Shown here: in pieces, positions 18,801-24,695 of the stretch
Position numbering within the stretch: position 1 is the stretch's first letter
Layout of the letters: every line of letters begins with the position of its first letter
Source of the DNA: Plakobranchus ocellatus
Taxonomy: Eukaryota; Mollusca; Gastropoda; Plakobranchidae
Direction: 5' to 3'
NCBI GenBank assembly: GCA_019648995.1
Contig: BLXT01000514.1
Location: forward strand, 548,011-574,548
DNA: 26,538 bases
Translations under genes and position numbers: made by a program
The notes under the pieces: model-generated
What the model was told of the DNA's origin: nothing
The model's database searches: none
Seen by the model: only the letters and a program-made list of their open reading frames with translations

Positions 18801-20169
18801 AGATTTTTCACTCGAAATTCAAATTAATGTACATTCTAGAAAGAAATTTCAACCTCTGTCACTTCTTAGAATCTCTAGATCTAAATCTAGTCTAGATTCT
18901 AAATCTAGAACTAGATCTAGAGTTCGAGATCGGATGGGCACTTAGGTTTGGGGACAAAATTTTCGTTGAACAAAACCAACATTCTCGAAACGATTAGGAA
19001 TGGAAATATTTTCATTTTCATCATCTGATTCCAGCTCATATGGCTCAACATCACTCTCTTCAGCAAAATCAAAAGTATCAAACACAATGAGCTATGATTC
19101 TGCTATTGTTTGGGTCGGAAGAGAGTTCAGAATGACAGATCGACCGGTTCGGAGGTATCCGTGTTCAATCCGTTACTTTGAATACTAAAAATAGGAGAAA
19201 CGCGGCAAATCGGGTATCACCGTAAAGCTCGGAAATTCACGAAAACAACCGAGAAAACCGGAAGTTTTTATGACGTTGTTAACGTACTTTAAAAAAATCG
19301 CAAAGCCATGCCGAACATACTCAACATCAGGGCCCGGGCGCTACAAATAGCATGTCGATACCGTTCGACACCAGGGCCCGGTGAGTTAAAGCCAATTCTA
19401 CAGCTAGTTTTTGTTCTTTTCTTTTTGTCTTTATACATTTTTTCCTTTGATTTAGTTACTTTGTCAATTTATATAGGCTCATAGAGTCATAACTTTAAAC
19501 TCATGTCATGATAAACATTTACTTCAATTTAAAGAGGTATTGTTGTGTTTATTGTTAGATTTCAGTGATGAAGATTTTTTTTTTTTTTTAACAAACAGCA
19601 TTGCCAGAAGTAAAACGTAAGTAAAAGTGAACATTTTGCTGTTCCATTCTTTGCAGGACCAAGAGCTGCTGGGCGTGATTACACAGAGTTACTTCCCCCT
19701 GACTCTTCTTTAGATGCGTCAAGAGGTAACTTGCTCTCATGCACAGAGCTTTTCTCTATCCCATCTTTAAATCCTTGTCATGCCTCTATCTTTAGAAATT
19801 ATTTGTTATCATTTCTTGATATTCATTAAAAAAAAGTCCCTTATAAAGCTTACGTTGCACATTAAAAGGATTATCAGTATAGTGTCATGATTACTAGTAC
19901 AATGTCAGGAGTACCAGTAAAGTGTCAAACAAAATCTTTGCAAAATATTACATAATAAATCATGATTTTATCTCAAATTTCAATATTCCTTCCATTAGTT
20001 CATGGAAATTATCTCTTGTCCAACTTCAGTATCATTTGAGCGCAACCGACGAGCATTTGACGACAAGGAAATTGCCCTGTTGAATGAAGTTCGTCTTCTG
20101 CGTCAGAGATTGGCTACAGAGAACCGCAACAAGAGGCCTCCACCTTTAGTCTCGGGCATTTCTGATTGA
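652..20169 (+). CDS. TBC1D31: TBC1 domain family member 31 (WD40-TBC-coiled-coil scaffold), 22 exons, 5' end outside the window
   Basis: Joined coding exons: 652-830, 1699-1847, 2767-2926, 3559-3759, 4255-4410, 5121-5200, 7809-7955, 8437-8570, 8896-9029, 9658-9837, 10689-10868, 12549-12601, 12968-13120, 13718-13853, 14282-14374, 15363-15503, 15913-16029, 16649-16726, 17336-17395, 17664-17820, 19657-19725, 20030-20169. All introns are GT..AG and the phases match throughout, giving 964 residues after a split codon. Order: WD40 blades (fragment residues 1-229), polar linker (230-281), TBC domain (about 282-566), coiled coil (567-823), divergent linker and C-terminal motif to residue 964. Identity rests on many near-identical blocks shared with human TBC1D31/WDR67 as I recall it, such as LSQDGIMRFIN, LKGYGEYP.KYRMFIW, QHWFEYFPNPPIN, YAWPLLETVFSEVLT, YPVFN.YPKFIVDYQ. 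The human protein is about 1066 residues, so roughly the first 110 are missing here. Known role of the family: centrosomal/centriolar-satellite scaffold affecting ciliogenesis. Promoter and start codon are not in the window. Confidence 0.95.
992..1026 (+). repeat. GT microsatellite running into long G runs
   Basis: GT repeats at 992-1005 lead into G7-T-G5-T-G7 at 1006-1026. The long G runs could form a quadruplex in DNA or in the transcript of TBC1D31 intron 1. Confidence 0.85.
1699..1847 (+). CDS. TBC1D31: TBC1D31 exon B: WD40 blade
   Basis: Acceptor tttttcttcctag and donor CG|gtgagg. It starts in phase 0 and leaves two bases of an Arg codon. The encoded AFFLPNSDTIITCFRDD.. and AWDLESMSC are a WD40 blade with its WD dipeptide, matching human VFFLPLSNTILSCFKDNSIFAW. 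The following intron (1848-2766) contains nothing I recognise. Confidence 0.92.
2767..2926 (+). CDS. TBC1D31: TBC1D31 exon C: WD40 blade
   Basis: Acceptor ttgtatctcag and donor CAG|gtgagg. The first base completes the split Arg. It encodes RDARYLVAGGKSRFIHLWSL and continues into LEFLPDSYQKGVDQ, matching human TRDGRILAAGGKSNHLHLWCL and LEFLPDSFDAGSNQ. The following intron (2927-3558) is featureless apart from short T runs. Confidence 0.94.
3559..3759 (+). CDS. TBC1D31: TBC1D31 exon D: last WD40-like blades
   Basis: Acceptor ctttcttctcag and donor AACAAA|gtctgt; phase 0 at both ends. It encodes ILGVLSQDGIMRFINTDM and CKLLFDIG, then a blade ending in LQIYSVQALAADLNK, close to human VLGVLSQDGIMRFINMQT and NIYSVQALTQEINK. 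The donor gtctgt departs from consensus at +3 but the protein match fixes the boundary. The following intron (3760-4254) holds a perfect 15-bp hairpin at 4115-4147. Confidence 0.94.
4115..4147. repeat. Perfect 15-bp inverted repeat with 3-base loop
   Basis: ACTTATAAAGTAAAC (4115-4129), loop TTA, then its exact reverse complement (4133-4147). It lies in TBC1D31 intron 4, about 110 bases before the next exon. It may be a small hairpin or the trace of a palindromic element. Confidence 0.9.
4255..4410 (+). CDS. TBC1D31: TBC1D31 exon E: proline start and Ser/Arg-rich linker
   Basis: Acceptor aaatgtgtcaccag and donor GAG|gtattt, phase 0 at both ends. It starts PPPPLMKVV, matching human PPPPLVKVIEDL, then becomes a polar, poorly conserved linker (SSMRRSKATASQSSSRRAAS and an acidic DSDDKE end) between the WD40 and TBC modules. 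A pyrimidine tract (about 4437-4492) follows the donor. The next intron (4411-5120) also has a poly-A run near 4590-4609. Confidence 0.9.
5121..5200 (+). CDS. TBC1D31: TBC1D31 exon F: start of the TBC domain
   Basis: Acceptor tttcaaattttgaag (weak pyrimidine tract) and donor TACAG|gtcagt. It enters in phase 0 and leaves two bases of Arg. It encodes NSEIGGLNKEKLFTILKGYG then EYPSKYR, matching human LPDGLNKKRLQILLKGYGEYPTKYR. The 5' boundary is the least certain part because similarity only starts at GGLNK. The intron that follows (5201-7808, 2.6 kb) contains the mariner-like element; 5201-6907 shows only AT-rich sequence and a poly-T tract near 5261-5278. Confidence 0.88.
6908..6909. repeat. 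TA target-site duplication, left side of the mariner-like element
   Basis: The dinucleotide TA sits directly before the left inverted repeat (CGAGGGCAGG). A matching TA follows the right repeat at 7731-7732. TA duplication is the signature of Tc1/mariner insertion. Confidence 0.8.
6910..7000 (+). repeat. Left terminal inverted repeat of the mariner-like element
   Basis: Begins CGAGGGCAGGCTGATAATTA and ends in ACTCTCGAAC. It is the reverse complement of 7640-7730 except at three positions (second base, one A/G near position 22, one C/T near position 55). This is long for a mariner terminus and reflects duplication of the whole 5' end. Confidence 0.9.
7023..7145 (+). pseudogene. Short inverted copy of the mariner transposase N-terminus
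   Basis: A 40-codon frame begins MATSNDLLIKQLSVIEFLAA and continues through EGCSATNIHARMKT before leaving homology near 7127 and stopping at 7143. It copies the start of the transposase gene in the opposite orientation to the larger fragment. The leading helices correspond to the N-terminal helix-turn-helix (HTH_48-like) of mariner transposases. It stays in frame across the stretch where the larger copy has a one-base change in length. It is too short to be functional. Confidence 0.75.
7128..7536 (-). pseudogene. Mariner transposase fragment (N-terminal DNA-binding region), truncated and frameshifted
   Basis: Reading on the minus strand, an ATG at 7536 is followed after about a dozen codons by a one-base shortening relative to the sister copy. 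The frame then runs EFLAAEGCSAANIHARMKTV, KWVRIFKGEDPRETILRD, SRRPLSASVT and ARWVPRQLTEEMKAQRKD to LLEL, where it meets the inverted left arm at about 7127. This is the mariner order: HTH, then GRP-like, then WVPRxLT. The usual second helix-turn-helix segment between the GRP-like motif and WVPR looks shortened, suggesting a further deletion. Catalytic residues are absent. Confidence 0.82.
7640..7730 (-). repeat. Right terminal inverted repeat of the mariner-like element
   Basis: On the minus strand it begins CAAGGGCAGGCTGATAATTA and ends ACTCTCGAAC. It matches the left repeat at 88 of 91 positions. It is followed by TA at 7731-7732. Confidence 0.9.
7809..7955 (+). CDS. TBC1D31: TBC1D31 exon G: TBC domain
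   Basis: Acceptor tttatatacag and donor CAAAG|gtgtta. The first base completes the Arg of KYR and the last two bases start another Arg. It encodes MFIWRKILQLPENFSAYAAL, then DKGAH and YPIKSRKLLRILQR, matching human MFIWRSLLQLPENHTAFSTL and YPIKSRKLLRVLQR. This is the region where active TBC GAPs carry the IxxDxxR arginine finger; here the corresponding stretch reads IKSRKLLR, as in the human protein. The following intron (7956-8436) holds only T- and A-runs. Confidence 0.95.
8437..8570 (+). CDS. TBC1D31: TBC1D31 exon H: TBC domain core
   Basis: Acceptor atctttacag and donor TTG|gtaagt. It begins with one base of Arg and ends with one base of Val. It encodes ILSALAHWSPIFGETQYLPS and FAFPFVKLFQNNHLVCFELI, matching human TLSALAHWSVIFSDTPYLP and AFPFVKLFQNNQLICFEVI. 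The YxQG glutamine-finger motif of catalytic TBC domains is not seen. The following intron is 325 bp and unremarkable. Confidence 0.95.
8896..9029 (+). CDS. TBC1D31: TBC1D31 exon I: TBC domain
   Basis: Acceptor ctcaatgcacag and donor GAG|gtaggg. The first two bases complete Val. It encodes NWGQHWFEYFPNPPINVLGM, IENLLAHHDPQLLQHL and VRKGVTSE, matching human NWCQHWFEYFPNPPINILSM and ENVLAFHDKELLQHF. The last ~26 bases and the donor form the first unit of a decayed tandem repeat that fills much of the next intron. Confidence 0.95.
9004..9390 (+). repeat. Decayed ~70-bp tandem repeat spanning the exon I end and its intron
   Basis: Recurring anchor TTGTGAG/TTGTAAG/TTTTGAG followed by AAAGGAGTCAC-like sequence begins at 9004, 9080, 9154, 9224, 9292 and 9358, spacings of 76, 74, 70, 68 and 66 bases. 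The first copy is coding (VRKGVTSE) and carries the real donor. Later copies sit in the intron and are diverged, yet translations such as VRKGVTV at 9157 and VVRKRVTS at 9291 are still readable. The copy at 9154 retains an AG|gtaggg donor-like sequence at 9180. Confidence 0.72.
9658..9837 (+). CDS. TBC1D31: TBC1D31 exon J: TBC domain, C-terminal half
   Basis: Acceptor gtgttgtttcag and donor TTTAAG|gtttgg; 60 codons, phase 0 at both ends. It encodes IYAWPLLETVFSEVLTQDEW, then LMLWDNVLSNHPAFLLVATV and AYNMCSRGPL, matching human LYAWPLLETVFSEVLTREEW and FDNIFSNHPSFLLMTVVAYN. This corresponds to the WxxxLF...WD helix pair of TBC folds. The following intron (9838-10688) carries a (TA)n tract near 10171-10186 and the poly-G/N gap. 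Confidence 0.95.
10290..10316 (+). repeat. Poly-G run of 22 followed by a 5-base N gap
   Basis: G occupies 10290-10311 and N occupies 10312-10316, in TBC1D31 intron 10. The Ns show the assembly did not resolve the end of the homopolymer, so the local length is unreliable. Coding exons are not affected. Confidence 0.95.
10689..10868 (+). CDS. TBC1D31: TBC1D31 exon K: end of the TBC region
   Basis: Acceptor cattcaattcctcag and donor TACCAG|gtaggg; 60 codons, phase 0. It encodes FFFHHRNAVNMKQVMKETYR, LMEATPEDLHPHNKL and ALTKGNYPVFNKYPKFIVDY, matching human FFFHHRNNLDINVVIREVYH and ALTKGQYPVFNQYPKFIVDY. The following intron (10869-12548, 1.7 kb) is AT-rich with short C and A runs near 10956-10983; I recognise nothing else in it. 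Confidence 0.95.
12549..12601 (+). CDS. TBC1D31: TBC1D31 exon L: short exon opening the coiled coil
   Basis: Only 53 bp. Acceptor gcttttctttttaag and donor CAAAA|gtaaga. It encodes VQERERIRQEELDYLRQ plus two bases of Lys, matching human TQERERIRNDELDYLRE. The following intron (12602-12967) shows nothing notable. Confidence 0.92.
12968..13120 (+). CDS. TBC1D31: TBC1D31 exon M: coiled coil
   Basis: Acceptor cttaactcgaccag (poor pyrimidine tract just before AG) and donor AAACG|gtgagg. It encodes RVTLDVQKETIQKQQEEEQW, then YRQQQLLLEAEEKRRRMIQE and EEAKLAEQRK. It is rich in E, Q, K and R with heptad-like leucines, matching human RVEDEAWYQKQELLRKAEET. The following intron (13121-13717) is unremarkable. 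Confidence 0.92.
13718..13853 (+). CDS. TBC1D31: TBC1D31 exon N: coiled coil
   Basis: Acceptor gtgtatgtggcag and donor AAAG|gttagt. The first base completes Arg. It encodes VLAMNREVKMKELTLLEAGR, RKFLSFQKEQREVELKRLDD and ELQRK, matching human LAAVKRELKVKEMHLQDAAR and QQEMELRRLDDEIGRK. The following intron (13854-14281) has a G-quadruplex-forming tract at 13989-14009. Confidence 0.94.
13979..14009 (+). repeat. GT microsatellite with a canonical G-quadruplex motif
   Basis: After GT repeats, 13989-14009 reads G3-T-G3-T-G6-T-G6: four G runs of at least three separated by single bases. It is on the transcribed-sense strand of TBC1D31 intron 14. Confidence 0.85.
14282..14374 (+). CDS. TBC1D31: TBC1D31 exon O: coiled coil
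   Basis: Acceptor aactcttctcttcag and donor GAGCAG|gtagtg; 31 codons, phase 0. It encodes ALQRDQETEVAIQEAEIKNM and ELQLQKKLFEQ, matching human MRDREIAATARDLEMRQLEL and ESQKRLYEK. The following intron (14375-15362, 988 bp) contains a SINE-like sequence on the minus strand near its 3' end. Confidence 0.9.
15125..15298 (-). mobile_element. tRNA-derived SINE-like sequence
   Basis: On the minus strand, an A-box-like TGGCAGAGTCATGA (15276-15289) lies 15 bases from a B-box GGGTTCAAATCCC (15248-15260), fitting GGTTCRANYCC of RNA polymerase III promoters. The tRNA-like head is followed by about 110 bp of unrelated body and an A-rich end (GATGAAATAAAAAG, about 15135-15148). An 11-bp inverted repeat (15146-15156 with 15232-15242) brackets the body. 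I found no clear target duplication, so the ends are approximate. The order of head, body and A-rich tail fits a SINE better than a working tRNA gene. Confidence 0.6.
15363..15503 (+). CDS. TBC1D31: TBC1D31 exon P: coiled coil
   Basis: Acceptor gtgcctgtgtatcctag and donor AGAAAG|gtctgt; 47 codons, phase 0, no in-frame stop. It encodes ELYREFAAQSQVLRTEQDMH, RKQTELEDRLRSRLEGAERD and RELEARK. This is strongly charged helical sequence with weak similarity to the human coiled coil after RRKVDLEEH. The following intron (15504-15912) is AT-rich and unremarkable. Confidence 0.88.
15913..16029 (+). CDS. TBC1D31: TBC1D31 exon Q: coiled coil
   Basis: Acceptor tatgtggctgtttcag and donor TTGAAG|gtaaat; 39 codons, phase 0. 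It encodes RMEQNLASAAQHNIDMWAHK, then ELDHKHRMSELDREAEGLK. Human similarity is weak at this level, so support comes from splice sites, phase and helical composition. The following intron (16030-16648) contains only AT-rich sequence. Confidence 0.85.
16649..16726 (+). CDS. TBC1D31: TBC1D31 exon R: end of the coiled coil
   Basis: Acceptor ttctcctctctgctcaag and donor CAAAAG|gtgagt (near-perfect donor); 26 codons, phase 0. It encodes VAGLTAKNRALESEVYGLMN and NLHLQK, a heptad-like helix. No clear human counterpart is remembered. The following intron (16727-17335) is unremarkable. Confidence 0.82.
17336..17395 (+). CDS. TBC1D31: TBC1D31 exon S: small Ser/Thr-rich exon, possibly alternative
   Basis: Acceptor atccattttttacag and donor GAAACA|gtaacc. 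It is exactly 60 bp, with phase 0 at both ends and no stop. It encodes HSINSTKESSTSSTSARLET, a flexible phosphorylatable-looking linker after the coiled coil. It can be skipped without shifting the frame. I know no human counterpart, so it is predicted from splice signals and phase only. Confidence 0.6.
17664..17820 (+). CDS. TBC1D31: TBC1D31 exon T: acidic linker
   Basis: Acceptor cttttaactcaacag and donor GAACAGA|gtgagt. It enters in phase 0 and leaves one base of Arg. It encodes ETETALGYDEIAAGRIQGEG, SKDRRMRTAEEELLEGRHHT and LDLVDVVEEAEQ. Codon use is GC-richer than the flanking introns. Similarity to the human protein is not evident, as expected for the variable linker before the C-terminal motif. 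The following intron (17821-19656) contains the TTAA-flanked element. Confidence 0.82.
18650..18925. repeat. AGATCTA/CTAGA-rich segment inside the TTAA element
   Basis: Short related words (TCTAAATCTA, TAGATCTA, CTAGATTCTA, AACTAGATCTAGAG) recur, densest at 18871-18922. The motif is palindromic, so copies occur in both orientations. Similar words appear once more in the 3' UTR near 20440-20457. Confidence 0.65.
18942..19091 (-). pseudogene. Possible remnant of an acidic coding segment inside the TTAA element
   Basis: On the minus strand, 49 codons lie open between a TAG (19092-19094) and a TAA (18942-18944), with no in-frame ATG. The translation includes FDFAEESDVEPYELESDDEN then SIPNRFENVG. 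An acidic N-terminal segment would be compatible with a transposase or transposon-associated protein, but the similarity is only compositional. Overlapping + strand codons 19000-19188 are also open, so the coding strand is not settled. Confidence 0.25.
19657..19725 (+). CDS. TBC1D31: TBC1D31 exon U: short linker exon
   Basis: Acceptor tgttccattctttgcag and donor AAGAG|gtaact. It begins with two bases of Arg and ends with one of Val. It encodes PRAAGRDYTELLPPDSSLDA and SR. Short and poorly conserved; supported by good splice sites and phase continuity with both neighbours. Confidence 0.8.
20030..20169 (+). CDS. TBC1D31: TBC1D31 terminal coding exon: conserved C-terminal motif and stop
   Basis: Acceptor cttgtccaacttcag; the first two bases complete Val. 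It encodes SFERNRRAFDDKEIALLNEV, RLLRQRLATENRNKRPPP, then LVSGISD and TGA at 20167-20169. The NRRA...V-R-LRQRL pattern matches the human C-terminal SLNRRAVEWD...KKVRNLRQRLTAR, confirming that exons R-U bridge to the true end of the gene. Confidence 0.94.
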
Positions 20170-21300
20170 ATGTCATTATTCCCTACTATAAATTATGTCT
20201 CTTTTTATTGAACCCGATTAATGTACTGAAATGCTTATGCCTCAGGATGCTATTTTCAACCCTTAGGCCTAATCGACAAGCCTTTGAAAAGTTTCACACA
20301 GTAAAATTTCAAAGCATTTCTCTAAACAGATAAGGAAGTGTCATACTGTGCAGAAATGGATGAGATTTCAAATGATACACAATTGAAAGAGGGTGTAAAA
20401 AAGGGCTAGGATTCTCTGGATGATGGTGTTTGTTTTGATAGATCTAGAGGTAGATCTACATTCGTGGCACTATTTTCTTTTTGGTTAATATCTAAACCTA
20501 AAAAGTCTAAATCTTTTTTTTTTTCTTTTTCAACCAACTTTAAACTCAAAATCATTTCCTAGGTCACCTCCTCTTTTCTTTAGGGTCTTACTATCGACTT
20601 ACTTGAGCATGCATCAAGCAGGAATTATTTTTTAAAAAAACTTTTAAAAATCACAGCTTTTTAATGAATCAGATGATTTGAAGTTAAACCAAAGCATGGG
20701 AAGTCTCTTAAAGAAAGAAAATTTTTGAACCAGAGTTATTACTTTTTTTTAGCTTTTGTGCTAAACAAGATTGTTTTAAGGGAGACAGTTGGCATTTGAG
20801 GACTAACAAAAGCAGGCAATGTGAGCCTCAGTTGATGAATTACCAATATCTGTTTAGCACTATGATCTTCAGATATTTTTGTGCCACAATATGTTTTGTA
20901 AATATTGTAGTGTTATTGGCCTTTTGGAGATTTATTGTCACTAATGAATGGGAAAAGCATATTTTTCCACATTTTAAATATAGCATCCACTTAAGCATTC
21001 CACAAGATATGAAATAGGGTATGTATTTTCATAACTGCTTAAATTATATACAAATTAGATTTTAGATCTGCCCTGATAAGCTGTAAATGTATGTAAATTT
21101 TTACGAATATTTAATAATCTTTTGATCCGTCCAAACATGATTCTTTAAGAGGAAAATGCTGTCTGTTTCATTTTTTTTCAAAGTTGGAAATGTTACATTT
21201 TATTTTAAATAGGAGGCTTTTGTCTTTGTATGTTAATGTATTATATCAGAAAATATTTAAATGAAGATATATATAAATAAAATAAATGATGAAAATTCTA
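20170..21300 (+). other. TBC1D31: TBC1D31 3' untranslated region (predicted)
   Basis: About 1.1 kb of T-rich sequence from the stop codon to the tandem AATAAA signals. It has poly-T runs (20513-20529, 20743-20750) and ATTTA-like words but no conserved coding. Open frames here are short and start without context. The end is inferred from the polyadenylation signals. Confidence 0.65.
21276..21286 (+). terminator. Overlapping pair of AATAAA polyadenylation signals
   Basis: AATAAA occurs at 21276-21281 and again at 21281-21286, sharing one A. A T/GT-rich stretch (TATCTTGTGTT, 21301-21311) follows 15 bases later, as expected downstream of a cleavage site. This is the first strong signal after the stop codon. 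Confidence 0.65.
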
Positions 21301-23160
21301 TATCTTGTGTTAAAATCAATTTCCAGAATTGTACATGTATCCTTAGAGTTGTCATTTGCTGATAAAACATTTGTTTGTTTTTATCACCTAAAACAGATCA
21401 GTCTTAAATTTGTCCATCATGAATCTATTGTTAGAATTAACTCTCTTGGGGAAAGTTTTTTTTTTGTATGTGTGAGTTAGGTGTTTTTTTTTTTATATAT
21501 CATTTATATTTTGTCACAGTATCCAAAGCTGGAATCAATTTCTTTGCTGTTATAATCTGTGAGAACTCACGAAAAAGCCTTGAGTTAAACAAGCAAACCT
21601 AATTTCCGATATGAAGCCAAATTGCACTGGTTGCAAGAGGAATGTGGTGGCTGTCACAAAGTTGTTTTTTTTTTTTTTTAATCACAATGAAAAAGAAAGA
21701 TCGAGTTTTGGAAATTCAAACCAAAGTTGTTCCATTCTTTGTGATAGAATAATGAAGCAGGAACAGAGTTGCTGGTAATTGGAAACAATCCTAAAATCAA
21801 ATTATCAGGGTTTGAATCCAATAGATTCCAAATAATTTTTCCGTGCAAGCCAATTTTCACCCTAAATTATTAAAAAATTCAATAAGTTCAAGTATGAGTC
21901 AGTGAAGCCTGAAGATATTCATTGATTTTTTATATAATCTAATAATAAATTACGAAGTTGTTATTATTATGATATGAAATCGATATTGAAAGATCAAGTT
22001 GACTTAGAGATACACAAAGACGAGCATGAAAAAGTGTGGACAAAATTTCAATAGTTTTGGGTACAAACGACCAGGGATAACTTGCATGCAGCAACTTCAT
22101 ATTTTTGGCTTTCAAAAAACAGTTTGAGCCAATTAATTCTAAAACAGAATGTTCAACTTTTCTTATCCTTCAAGTTAAGTTCAAGTGATAAAAGAAAATT
22201 TGCCATCACTGTCAAAAACATAAAGAAGCTTCAGCAGTGTATCATATGCATAAGTCACCATCACAATCGTACAGACCTACCATCCACTAATAACATGAAA
22301 AAAAATTATCGTGTGCTCCACTCGTAAAGACAATTCTCATATATCACTATTTTGCATATATTGACCTGTTAATGATTAAATCCCTTTCTTTTCTTCTAAC
22401 AAGTCAGCTAAAAAAAATTATACATCCATGTGCTGTGTTTAATGGCATCTTTTTTGGTCACTTGTGCACACTTGTAAGTTATAAGAGTACCATTTCTCAC
22501 GAAATAATCTTAGTTTGTTCAACTCTTACCTCTTAGTAGTCTTAGCGGCACAAACCATTTCATTGTGTAGATATATTTAAGGATGCAGAGGAGAAATGCA
22601 CATTTGAAACACATGGAGGATAGAAGTGAAGTAAGGCTAACACCTTAACAAGAGACTGGTGTTTTTTTTTGTCTGTTGGCTTAGAATTTTGATATGTCAA
22701 CATAATCATAGTAAAGTAATTCAAGGGTTGCATTGCAATTCATTTTTCTGTCAAATCACCAATCGCCATTTACAATTTGTCATGATGTTTCTTTTTTTTT
22801 TTAATCTTTGAATTGCTTGGTTGTCTCGACAACATTTTGATTTATGTGAGGACGATACGATTTTAAGATCTAGTGTTTATCTTTGGCATTCTTTTCTTCA
22901 ATTGAACTTCAAGCCCAACGTTTGCGCTTATTTCATCCCACTCTTCACCCTCTGGACTTTCTTGATCCTCCTTTGGAAAAACCACATAGGCAAATTTGGA
23001 AAAAAAAAAAGGTTTGAAATAGATCTATCACAAGAGCAGTACTGGTATGTTTATGGGTGTACTTTAACTTGTGAGATATTAATTTTGTTAGGATGAAGAT
23101 CTGCATGGAGTTGGTTTACAAAATATTTAAAATAAAAAAAAAATAAAAGAAGCGAAGCGC
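21301..23160. other. Stretch without recognised genes downstream of TBC1D31
   Basis: AT-rich, with homopolymer runs at 21664-21679 and 22791-22802. Open frames up to 91 codons (for example 22821-23096) lack an ATG start, similarity and splice support. Further AATAAA words at 23131 and 23142 could be alternative polyadenylation sites or chance. Confidence 0.6.
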
Positions 23161-24695
23161 AAAAGGTTGGCAAAATGTGTCAATTTTATTTCACGTATGA
23201 GACTGTATATATATTTTATTTGCAAAGATGCATATGAGTGGGTTTCTATTTATAGCATCAAATAACACAAAAAAACAAAAACACTTTTAAGTATCGATCT
23301 GATGCATATCCTCTCATAAGAAAATCTTTATAAACAATACTAATCTTTTTTGTGTGCAAAACTACAGTAATGAACAACAAATAGCAAAACATCCCACCCA
23401 TGGTCTATGACATAAATCAAAAGAGAGACATGTTTTACAAGTACTAATTGCCTAAAGTTAAAAAGGATCAATAATTTATTAAGATCTGATTCCTTTCAAT
23501 GTTTAACATCATCTCTGTGTGACAGAATTTTGACTTAGTAAATTGAAACAATTAAAAAACATGAATTTTTTCAGCAAAAAAAAATATTAAGCAAAATAAG
23601 GCTGTTTATTTTTTTTCAATAAACTTTTAGATTTTTTTACATACTTGTGATAGAGTCAGAAACAGAGGTAGAAATAGAAAACAAAAAAATTAGTGCAACT
23701 ACAAGGCCATTAATTTGTCCTATGCTCATTACAAAGACAATTTTAAAAGATCTCCAAAAAAAAGAAAAACAAAAACAATAGGTATTGAAAAGATAAAATT
23801 TATGCATTTTAAAATCATGATGCTTTGATTTTTTTTTTTGACAGTGAGATGCAAGAGACATAATCAAACAAAGAAAGAACCCCCCCTCCCCCAGGATTTC
23901 TTCATAAAATACTGTAAAACATCTCACATATTGGAGGAAAAAATGTTAGCTCATATAAGTCGATAGGTTATTTTTATTTTAGGCAGTTTTGCTAGAGCAA
24001 AGATAAGATGAACATGATAAACACCCATGTTAAATAATGAAGAGATTATTAACTTTCAGAAATTTGAGAAGTTTTTGGAGCACTGCATGTTTATAACATA
24101 TTTGATCGCAAAACACAGCGTTCTATTCATTTAAAACTTGTCCTTGGCACAAAGCCTGAGACAGTTTATACAAAAAATATCTACAGAATTTACCTTGCAA
24201 GATCTGATTTGGGGAAAAAAAATGTACAAGAAAATAACAATAGGTCAAGATATTGATGCAAATAATTTACACTACAGGCTTGAATCTTCGGCAAAGCAAT
24301 ATCACAATATAACTATCAAGACAGCCAAATCTGGTAACATACAAAGCATCTCAACCACCAATGGTAATAGGCTTTAAAGTTTTGTCATACTCTGTAAAAG
24401 TATAATGTATTTATAAGCTTAAGAGCTGCAGGCATGGATTTTCAAATTACAGAGTTAAGCATTTCATCTCTACATTTTCACCAATATCATCTTACATTTT
24501 GGCATTAATTTGACATAATGCTATACATCTATCACAGAGCTCTAACAAAAACAAGAAAATAAGATGAAGTCATCACATCACGAAGTGCTTTTCAAAACAA
24601 AAAAAGAACACACCAAAAAACATTTTTTTTGTATGAATCTTTGAGAGCATTTCACTAGGCATAAAGTAATATCATAGACAACTTGAACATCCCAA
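23161..24695. other. Stretch without recognised genes; possible 3' UTR of a minus-strand neighbour
   Basis: The + strand is noticeably A-rich here, in contrast with the T-rich TBC1D31 3' UTR. The reverse complements of AATAAA occur at 23185-23190 and 23215-23220. This would fit the end of a long 3' UTR of a gene transcribed towards TBC1D31, but no coding exon of such a gene is convincingly seen. Confidence 0.3.

Larger units (their letters stand above)
18306..19385. mobile_element. TTAA-flanked element with short inverted termini (piggyBac-like non-autonomous candidate)
   Basis: The left end (+ strand CTCACCGGGTCCTGGT from 18306) and right end (- strand CTCACCGGGCCCTGGT from 19385) are inverted copies matching at 15 of 16 bases. 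Each is directly bordered by TTAA (18302-18305 and 19386-19389). TTAA target duplication is the known signature of piggyBac-superfamily insertion; the termini do not start with the usual CCC, so the family is uncertain. The right end also has a second GGGCCCGG motif about 45 bp inward (near 19330). The interior lacks a long reading frame. It lies wholly within TBC1D31 intron 20. Confidence 0.68.

Noticed and set aside
21813-21826. Second B-box-like sequence (GGGTTTGAATCC)
   Set aside because: No A-box at the right spacing and one key C replaced by T; probably chance.
22821-23096. 91-codon open frame, hydrophobic in part
   Set aside because: Starts at TTG with no ATG context, no similarity, no splice support, in AT-rich sequence where long chance frames are common.
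23637-23927. 96-codon minus-strand frame rich in F, S and K
   Set aside because: Low-complexity translation of A/T runs; no recognisable domain.
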